From Brachynemurus nebulosus (lineage: Eukaryota > Arthropoda > Insecta > Neuroptera > Myrmeleontidae), in the NCBI GenBank assembly GCA_035578155.1, contig JAPWDM010000002.1, positions 35,698,437 through 35,762,436 of the forward strand: a DNA stretch of 64,000 bases. The letters are read 5' to 3'. Positions 56,261 to 64,000 of the stretch are shown here, in pieces. How positions within the stretch are numbered: the stretch's first letter is position 1; each line of letters starts with the position of its first letter. The notes beneath the pieces are model-generated. The model was not told the DNA's origin and ran no database searches. It was given only the letters and a program-made list of their open reading frames with translations. A program made the position numbers and the translations under genes.

Positions 56261-56503
56261 TTTTTAATTAAAACAAGGATTTGGTCATGTTCAATTTATC
56301 TGGATATTATAAGTGATTATATGAATGTTAATATGTGCTTAAATATACAGGGTGTAAAACAAATAACTTTCGTTCTTTTGTGGGGTGACTCATAGCACCC
56401 TGTAGACACTAAAACCGCAAGAACTCTTTTGGAATTAACAGTCGCGTCACCCCTCAAAAGGATAAGAGTTATTTTCCTTGCACCCTGTATATGTATATAT
56501 CAC

Positions 56504-56581
<78 letters not shown>

Positions 56582-56807
56582 GGTGTAGGGGAAATAACTC
56601 TTATCCTTTTGAGGGTGACCCGACTGTTAATTCCGAAAAAAAAATTCTTGCGCTTTTAGTGTCTACAGGGTGCTATGGGTCACCCCGCAAAAGGACGAAA
56701 GTTATTTGTTTTACATCCTGTATATTTAAGCACATATTAACATTCATATAATCACTTATAATATCCAGATAAATTGAACATGACCAAATCCTTGTTTTAA
56801 TTAAAAA
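56261..56807. mobile_element. large palindrome: SINE body + MITE arm + (TA)n + inverted copies
   Basis: Mirror symmetry about roughly 56534. The outer 80 bp of each arm is the tail of the tRNA-headed repeat (TTTTTAATTAAAACAAGGAT ... ATGAATGTTAATATGTGCTT). Inside it lies a CAGGGTGTAAAACAAATAAC ... GTCGCGTCACCCCTCAAAAG ... TTGCACCCTGTATA MITE arm of the 36.3-kb family. The centre is (TA)n (56516-56577). The inverted repeat therefore crosses an element boundary, so the duplication happened after the MITE inserted into the SINE. Confidence 0.88.
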
Positions 56808-59041
56808 TTTTAAATTAAGTTATTTGTTTTACATCCTGCATACGAACAAAATTTCGCCATACATTGGTAATGTTGACAAGCACATCCACAATATTAAAAT
56901 TTCAAGTTTTCAGTTGACTGTCACAAATTCCCATGATTTATTTTTTTAAATTTTTAAGGAAAATGGTAAAAGAAATAAGTTTATTTAACTACTTTAAAAT
57001 TAACACTATATATGTACAGACCGCATTTCAATACACAAAAAATCCCCAGGGGTCGGCTATACATTTTTATTAAAAAAAACTTTGCAAATACGTTTTTAAC
57101 AACGTAAAACGTTATTAAAAATTACACAATAAATTGATGAAAAAAACTATAAAAATTTATGATCAAAAAATAAATAAACAATTGAGAATTATATTGTATG
57201 TATTATGTTATCTTACTATAACATAGGTAATACATAAATCTTGATATATTTATTTTTTCACGTGCTGCATTGAACGAATAGGAGACTCAGTTAATTTCGA
57301 ATAGTGTCGTAGTACAAATCAGCATTACTTCCCGTCGTGCATTTGAACTATTTTAGACAAGCAAAATTTGTATATTATAAATTTGTGCAGGTTATTAGAA
57401 AAAGTCATTCTTATGAAGATTTTTTCTCTTGTTCTGCCTCTCAAGAAATTCCTTCTATTATAAACGTTTCGCTCTGTTAAATAACTCAGCTGTAATGTAA
57501 GTAATCTAATAAAAATTAAATCTTTCTATTTAATTAACAACTCAATTAGCAAAACAAAATAAAACCTGAAATATTAATATTTTCTATAGAGAACTGTATT
57601 TGGCCAATATAATTTTCCGTTAACGGTTTTGCCAGAAACGAATTTTTTTAAAATTTTAATACAATTCTAGAAAATTAGTAAGAAAATAAATTAAAAAATC
57701 TATTTTCTTAAGAAAGCATATTATAAAGTCTGTAAAATTTCAATTTTTATAAAAAAAATTATTAATGAGAACCACTTGTTTTTTGAGTTGGTATTCAGAA
57801 AAAAAGAATTTTTATTTTTATCAGATTACACGGGTTTTATTTTTGAATACGACTGAATTGCTTGACGAAGCGACACATTTATAATAAAAAGAAATTTCTT
57901 GGAAAACAATACAATAGAATAAATCTTCACAAAAATAACTATTTATCGGAAGTGGAAAAGTTTTCTACAAACATATTTGCACAAATTCACACATATAAAA
58001 ACAGATCCACATATAAAAACAGATCCACGGCGCAACTATGATCCACAAAATTTTATCAAGCTAGGTAATTCATCTATCCATATTGTTTAAAACTTATTTA
58101 AATGGTATTTTGAATAGAGTAAACTTCTGTAACACATGTCTAGTTTGCAAAACTTAAGAATATTAGACGAACTAACGCACGTAAAAGTTAAATATCCAAC
58201 AAAAATCTTCCGGGAACGTTACAACTGGCGGTATTGTAAACTGCAAGAAACTGCTCTATAGAGATTCATAATACCAATTACTGAACTAAATTGAAGATTA
58301 TTGAACACATTTTAATTCATGATACTTTAACATAGAACTTTCAAAAATTTGTAAAATATGACTTTTTGAAAAAATATCACATAAGACCTTTATGCGCTTG
58401 CCATGTTATATTTAGTTCTATATGTACGTAAAACTGGGTGACATATTAGCTGTTAACTATATATATTGAAAATTTGTTTCCGGATGTAGTAAATAATTCA
58501 TACAATTATATACTGTAACTGATTGTTATTAATCAGATGTAATATATAATTTTTACTTGTTCATTCATCATATTTAAATTAATATTGAATTACCAGTGAT
58601 TATTCGAAATTAAATATTTGATACGTTCACAGAAATAATTTCCATGAAATTTTATATGTATAATTTTGAATTAAATTAACCACCTCACATCCCCTCCCAC
58701 CAACCTAACAATCAAAACCATAATATTTCGTTAGTGCTTTGAATTCCATTATATTTTACAGAAGAATTATCATATTTAACCAAACTATATGGAAGTACAA
58801 TACTCCATTACAGGGAATCAGTTAAAAAATAATAGTACTTGATATCAATACCTACTGGAAAGACTGGGAATCTTCTGTTGAATCTGAGAAAATTTGTATG
58901 TTGATGGAAATAAGTGGACGAGAACATCATTAAAACTAATTTCCGGGCAAAAGGTAATTTAATAATGCACTTCAATTGTAAATAATTACCCTTTACCCAT
59001 AAATGAAGTTTCATTGGTTCTACCCCGTCTAATTATTTCTA
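56808..59041. other. no gene; 20-bp tandem duplication
   Basis: AT-rich. CACATATAAAAACAGATC occurs twice in tandem at 57989-58028. Nothing else supportable. Confidence 0.5.
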
Positions 59042-59278
59042 TCAATCTACTAATTTTTTCACATTTAATAAAAGTTCTTCAATCTTTCCAGTATTAGTTT
59101 CGAGTCCTAGCTGTTGCTTTCGGTACGGTCTCAATCTCGATACGTTCTCAGTTCGATCAAATATTCTTACATAAGAAATAATGAGTGTATCCACATCATC
59201 GCTCCAATACACGTCCGGTGTCAGTCGCAGTCCATACCGCTCCAATATACCAATATCATTCACATAATATCCATCCAT
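59042..59278 (-). CDS. unrecognised coding-like fragment
   Basis: The minus strand is open from about 59300 to a stop at 59042. It reads CKTAVMDGYYVNDIGILERY, GLRLTPDVYWSDDVDTLIIS, YVRIFDRTENVSRLRPYRKQ and then an amphipathic tail (KIEELLLNVKKLVD). Composition (Trp, Arg, Asp, Pro, few Lys/Asn/Ile runs) is unlike chance ORFs of this AT-rich DNA, so it is likely a real exon or a recent pseudogene. I cannot name the family. Its 5' side is cut by the 59.3-60.1 kb MITE, whose TIR abuts the frame. Confidence 0.45.
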   Translation of the reverse strand: MDGYYVNDIGILERYGLRLTPDVYWSDDVDTLIISYVRIFDRTENVSRLRPYRKQQLGLETNTGKIEELLLNVKKLVD

Positions 59279-59293
59279 TACCGCCGTCTTACA

Positions 59294-60139
59294 AGGAGAT
59301 GCACCCAGAGTGAAATTTGGAATTTTGATGAAACTTCGCTGGTGTGTAGAATAGGCAAAAATAAGGGACCCGTATTTTTTTTATCAGCCATCTTTCACGT
59401 TTAGGGGGTGAAACCAGCCCGTAAATTTGGGAGTTCAAATCGTATTTCTTAAAATTTCTCGAAAACTATAAGAGATCGAGGAAAACTCTAACTTGACTAT
59501 ATGTTACTCTTTGAAAGACCTATTCATCTGTATAACCAGGGCCGGGTTCATAAGAGGGTACCAATTAAGTTAGTACTGAAAAATACATAAATCATTATCG
59601 GAAAGCAAAAATTTAGATTTTTGTGATGAGAATAAACATAAAAATAAAAAAAATATATAGAATGTATTTGCAGTCAATAATAATGCAATATAATCTACAT
59701 TATTTTTTTCTTTGTTATATGGCTTGGATACCATACATATTTCGAAAAAACGCAAAAAGACGTATCCCCTAATTTTTGATTCTCTTTCTATTTATGATGC
59801 CAGGAATTTTATACATTGAACTATTCAGGCTGTACAAGAAAATTTACCCCCATTTACACCCCTCCAGCCCCTCTTATTACCCCGCACCTAGTTTAACCTA
59901 TACAGGTGAATAAGTCTTTCAAAGAATAACATTTCGTCAATTTAAAGTTTTCGTCTATCTCTTATAGTTTTCGAAATATCTTAAGAAATACGATTTGAAC
60001 CCCCAACTTTAGGGGCTAGTTTCACCCCGCAAACGTGGAAGATGGCCGATAAAAAAAATACGGGTCCCTTATTGTTGCTTGTTCTACACACCAGCGAAGT
60101 TTCATCAAAATCCCGAATTTCATTCTGGGTGCATTTCCT
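59294..60139. mobile_element. ~840-bp MITE with ~235-bp inverted arms
   Basis: Ends AGGAGATGCACCCAGAGTGA and CATTCTGGGTGCATTTCCT are inverted. The arms continue through GATGAAACTTCGCTGGTGTG, AAGGGACCCGTATTTTTTTT, CCATCTTTCACGTTTAGGGG and GAAAGACCTATTCATCTGTA with their inverse copies to about 59535 and 59905. A wider inverted pair, ATCCATTACCGCC (59273) with GGCGGTAATGGAT (60327), brackets it. Confidence 0.82.
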
Positions 60140-60153
60140 GGTTAGTGTAACCA

Positions 60154-60311
60154 ACAAATATCAAATTTTACAGGAGAAGGTTTTTTTTTAACAGAAATGT
60201 GCTATAAAATTGAAATTGTATAATATGCAAATTTTATTGTTTGTATTAAATTTATTAATTTCCGTGTAAAATTATTTAAAAAAACCTTCTCCTGTAAAAT
60301 TTGATATTTGT
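60154..60311. mobile_element. 158-bp foldback next to the MITE
   Basis: ACAAATATCAAATTTTACAG followed by GAGAAGG at the left and CCTTCTC followed by CTGTAAAATTTGATATTTGT at the right are perfect inverted copies around an AT-rich loop. Confidence 0.8.
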
Positions 60312-60417
60312 CGATTACACTAGGAGGGCGGTAATGGATCGATAATTTATTGGAACAATATCGAAACGATATCATACCTGTACCAATAATGTGAACACTT
60401 TCTTGATTTAACTCCAC
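60312..60417 (-). pseudogene. possible second coding-like fragment
   Basis: Minus-strand reading gives LSVNGVELNQESVHIIGTGM followed by ISFRYCSNKLSIHYR, with a stop just upstream. It has less skewed composition than its surroundings and sits on the other side of the two inserted elements from the 59042-59278 ORF. It may be part of the same disrupted coding region, but the evidence is weak. Confidence 0.25.
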
Positions 60418-60496
60418 TCCGTTAACACTCAGTTATTATGAAAATATATTCTTATCGAACTAAGACCAAACTAGGAGCGTATCGATAGTGGCATTA

Positions 60497-60640
60497 TACG
60501 AGGGTAAGGTGAAAAATTCTCGGCCTGACAATGAAAGACTGCAATTTTCAGTTAGAAAATTTTTTTTATTTTTCTATACAATCTCCCTTGACTTCAACAC
60601 ACTTGGTCCAGCGTGTTTACAAAATCATGGAATGAATAGG
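60497..60640 (-). mobile_element. 3' remnant of a mariner-like transposon
   Basis: TA-flanked ACGAGGGTAAGGTGAAAAAT looks like a mariner TIR. On the minus strand, just inside it, 60566-60613 reads RWTKCVEVKGDCIEK then stop, the usual C-terminus of mariner transposases (RWxKCVELxGDYIEK-type). The remainder of the transposase is missing. Confidence 0.7.
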
Positions 60641-61212
60641 TACTAATTCTACCTTCTAAATACCACAAGATTCTACTGGAGTGGGAGCGTATCGAGAATG
60701 TCACTGTAGTATGAATCGAGGCTTAGTTTCGTTTTTATGGCTAAATGTAGGTGGATCATAATCATCAAATATTTTTTTGCACCAGTTTATATTTTTTTAA
60801 AAGACTGATTTTCAAATATGGATTCCAATTTTAAATTTGGACTACAAACTGAAAATGATAGGAAAATGGAAACTACAAGATATACTATAACTATACAGAA
60901 AATACAAAATGGTTAAAAAATGTGAGTCATATTCAGATTGAAGAAAACAGTGGGATCAAATTGACTCCTCGAGTACACTCAAAGGGTTCCAAAAAATTTG
61001 ACTTAACATATGAAAATTGTTTTCGTAATTGTTTCACATTCTTAGCCTAAATAAAGGAAATAAGAATTATGGTGAAATATTTAACGTCAATTTGCACTTA
61101 ACACTGAATTATACTTGTACGAGTTAGCTTTCGGTCGACTTGACTATCTTCAGGTATACTTCGAACTGAACTAAAAGTCAACTTTAAGTAAGAATGTATG
61201 TAAATCAGTATA
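60641..61212. other. no gene recognised
   Basis: GGAGCGTATCGAGAATGTCACT near 60684, given here as GGAGCGTATCGA plus GAATGTCACT, resembles GGAGCGTATCGATAGTGGCA near 60474. It may be a duplicated flank of the mariner remnant. Otherwise AT-rich. Confidence 0.4.
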
Positions 61213-61310
61213 ACTGAGACCTTGAGTTAGTCTAGTGGTTAGCAACTCCGCTTCTTGTCTGGTAGATCGTGAGTTCGAAACCAACCGGGGGAGATACGTC
61301 ATCTACATTG
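61213..61310 (+). repeat. tRNA-headed SINE (same family as 4.8 kb)
   Basis: A box AGTCTAGTGGTTAGCAACTC and B box GTGAGTTCGAAACC, followed by the GGGGGAGATACGTCATCTAC tail shared with the minus-strand copy at 4770-4866. The acceptor is not paired here, so this is a retroposed copy and not a tRNA gene. Confidence 0.78.
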
Positions 61311-63417
61311 CCATACCTCATTATCTATAAATAATTCATACCTACATCAAAATCAATAGTACCTACACTACAACGGTGCATATGACCTTAGCTGTTGCCC
61401 ACCTAACCAATAGAAAAAAAAGATAACTGATATAATTGAAAAATTGGGGAAATGAATGTTAAAATTGGTATTAATTGAAAATTTTAATATTGTCGTAATG
61501 GGAGGTTAAATAAATGTAATATTTAATTAATTATTACTGCAAATTTTAATATTGGGTAGGTAGAAATCCCTTACATTGAAATTAAAATAAAAAAATTTTT
61601 GTAACAACTCTCAGTGATTATATGATCCAAAATTTTTATGTTGAATTTTGTACGTAATGGCTCTGTAAAGTACGGAGAGAACGATTAAGCAGACACGAGT
61701 GGTTTGAATCGCCTGGGGCTCATGAGAAGTAGAATAATTAGTGGAATGTTAGTATTATGTGGATTTTGAATATTTTATTTTAAATTTAAATTTGATAGAA
61801 TTTTAGTGTAGCTATGTCTATATGAAAGGATATTTTATAAAGAATAAAAATAAGTATTTAAAAATATAACATAACATTTATTTAGTTTTAAGTTATTTTG
61901 AATGTTAACAAAATTTTCTCCACAGCTGTAGGCGGTTTATTAAAAAAAAAATACATAACAATATATTAATTTAAAGTGTTGAGAAATATTATAAAATATC
62001 TAATCTTTTCCTTAAGAAACTATATTGCGCAATACTTTTGGACATGCTTGACAATGAAATACAATAACATAAAATGACATCTTTATGTAACATTTACACC
62101 TAACACATATTGAATAAATATTTTAATATCTCTTATTTAAAAAAATGTGAAAGTATAGATTTTACAATACTATAAGGAAATTAATAGTATAAAAAGAATT
62201 AAATTAAATATCTTGCCTTTTGTGACAATAGTGATGATAAGGACGATATTAATCACGCAAGATATATGTCAACACAGTGGGTATTAAGGTACGCCATGTG
62301 TTTAAATGAAATAATATTTTATAAAAAATTTTAACAATGAAATAAAATTATAAATTACGTCTTTACCTCAGTTTACATGTTTTCCAAAGGTCTTTCTGTA
62401 TGCCATTATCAAGTCCCAATTATTATTATTGAAAATAAAAAGAATATATCACGAACGTGTCGCCATTTTAAATGTTCAATCTGCCCTTTATCTTTTAATT
62501 GCAGTACGGCAACAACAACTCGCCTGTGCAACTTATGACAGTGTAATGTGTGTACGATCAGACTGTCTCTTGTAATACTAAAGTGTTTTGTACCATGTAC
62601 ACATGTATGTATGTATGTACCATTCCGGTACACAAAGAATTATAGAGAAAATTACTAGTTATTGTTTTTATGGCATAGATGCTCGTACAATACCATCGTA
62701 AAAGATGGATAATCACTGTAGGGCCACTAACGTTATGGTCGCTTTCGTGACACCGATAAATGGAAACCAGTTAAGAAATGGGAAAAACTCAAAAGGACGA
62801 GTAAACAAAATGCAGGAGTACAGGAAACAAGATTCTTAAAAGATACAAACTATGAAAACAGAATTCACTGAAGTTTGCTGGTTGACAATAGTAGTAGGCG
62901 GGCAACTGGAACAACAGAAAAATAATAAAAAATAACATATTAAAAACATATAACACTGTGTTACACGATATCAGCACCCTTAAAACAATTGGCTGTAATA
63001 CTTTACTCTTACTTACCTATAGCTTGTAAGTAGTGGGCATCATATGTTCGTATCAGGTCTTGTTTTTGAGGTATTCACCGATCACTTTTTCAATTACCCT
63101 CATTTTATGTATATTTTTGAAAACAGTGAATTGAAGATATCCTTTTTAATCCATGTTAGTGACTTTAAAATCAAATATTTATGAGTGTGAATTGATGATT
63201 TTTATCATGAATATCTACTAAAAAAAGTGACCGTCGCCACTGCTGGCGTTTTGTAGCAAGAAGATTCTTCCAAACTTAAAAGGAGGAAATAAAGATTTCA
63301 TCTATTTTGCCAACAATATTTAGTTTTATTCAATCTTATATTTTGTTTTTCCTTTACTAGAAATATATTAATAAACGCCGTAAGTAATGGGGCCCCATCA
63401 CGGGAGTCGAATTTTTC
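61311..63417. other. no gene recognised
   Basis: AT-rich. ATGTATGTATGTATGTAC microsatellite near 62603-62619. ORFs at 62409-62633 and 62789-62977 show no family features. Confidence 0.5.
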
Positions 63418-63585
63418 GCCACATCTTCGGTATTTTCAAGATATCTAAATGTGCTTGAAAGGGTACAGGTGGATTTTGGTGTTTTCAAAATTGATGATAA
63501 GTGTCCGGCTGATCGGAGCTTCTAAAAAAGAGTTTTTATGTTTAAGCGCTGAATCTCAGTAAATTTCAATTTTATGTCGATGTAA
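63418..63585 (-). repeat. dispersed repeat family X, copy 2
   Basis: The reverse complement matches 35290-35450: ATAAAATTGAAATTTACTGA, GATTCAGCGCTTAAACATAA, AGCTCCGATCAGCCGGACAC and ATCAATTTTGAAAACACC. Opposite orientation to the first copy. Confidence 0.7.
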
Positions 63586-64000
63586 CGATATAAGTTATGC
63601 AACATAATGTTATTTACAAGCCTCTTTTATAAAAATTACGATTTTCGAAATTTGAAAATAATTTTCCAGTACTTCCATTATAAAATCTAACGGTACACTA
63701 AGTCCGTTTTACCCTACCATAAATGTTTGTAAATAAATATTTCCCACATTGTTGGCGTATATATGTATATACATGTCGACTATACATTGAACTGGTGTAA
63801 GGAAAAAAATTAGTTAAATTATATTTTAATACTTGAAATAACTTGGTTATGCGAAACACTAGTTTAATTTACATTTTTACGTTAAGTTAATTAAATTTGA
63901 AAGTGTTGAATATTTTATCAAAATTAACGAATGTTGCTTCGTAAAATTTATAATTTATAAACTTGTTTACTCAAGGAATATAATTTTATTTAGGGATTAC
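63586..64000. other. no gene recognised
   Basis: AT-rich window end with a short TATATATGTATATACATG stretch. Nothing supportable. Confidence 0.5.

Overview
This is AT-rich eukaryotic DNA, most likely from an insect (order not settled from sequence alone). The firmest single-copy gene content is two spliced exons on the minus strand, 40840-41050 and 23154-23281. They join in phase and encode adjoining parts of the two Ig domains of a Dpr (defective proboscis extension response) cell-surface protein, closest by eye to the Dpr8/Dpr9/Dpr21 group. The 17.6 kb between them is one intron. Much of the rest of the window is probably further intron or flank of the same gene, whose other exons I could not find.

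The left end (about 60-5660) is different. It opens with minisatellites. Two overlapping plus-strand reading frames follow (832-1401 and 1395-2297), then 2.3 kb of AT-rich spacer, a decayed coding fragment (4633-4758) and an intact small gene (5111-5623) with its own TATA box and poly(A) signal. None is a standard cellular gene. The proteins resemble families seen in endogenous large DNA virus-like elements (Polinton/adintovirus-type), so I read this as a partly decayed island of that kind. That reading is an inference.

The remaining 55 kb is a dense collection of transposable-element pieces. There are hAT-type elements with 8-bp target duplications (8335-9725 and 26069-26445). A DUF4817-type Tc1/mariner element at 31847-32562 keeps only its N-terminal DNA-binding region. 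There are several TA-flanked or long-inverted-repeat MITEs (13.1, 15-16.8, 18.0, 18.9, 21.2, 22.4, 23.9, 26.9, 36.3, 47.8, 56.3 and 59.3 kb). A 361-bp tandem array carries tRNA-Thr(AGT)-like heads (7.7-8.1 and 11.2-12.2 kb), and other tRNA-headed SINEs lie at 4.8, 55.3, 56.2 and 61.2 kb. Decayed coding remnants of a widespread arthropod mobile element (10.35-10.9 kb), a non-LTR retrotransposon (43.2-43.6 kb) and a mariner (60.5 kb) are also present. Long (TA)n tracts recur throughout, often at the centres of inverted repeats.

The most unusual structure is a 1,075-bp palindrome (51640-52714) with a one-base centre. Each arm carries a hammerhead-ribozyme-like motif in a context that looks like the terminal repeat of a Penelope-like element. 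Because the palindrome duplicates the motif on both strands, a transcript in either direction, including the dpr pre-mRNA if the gene extends this far, would contain one sense copy.
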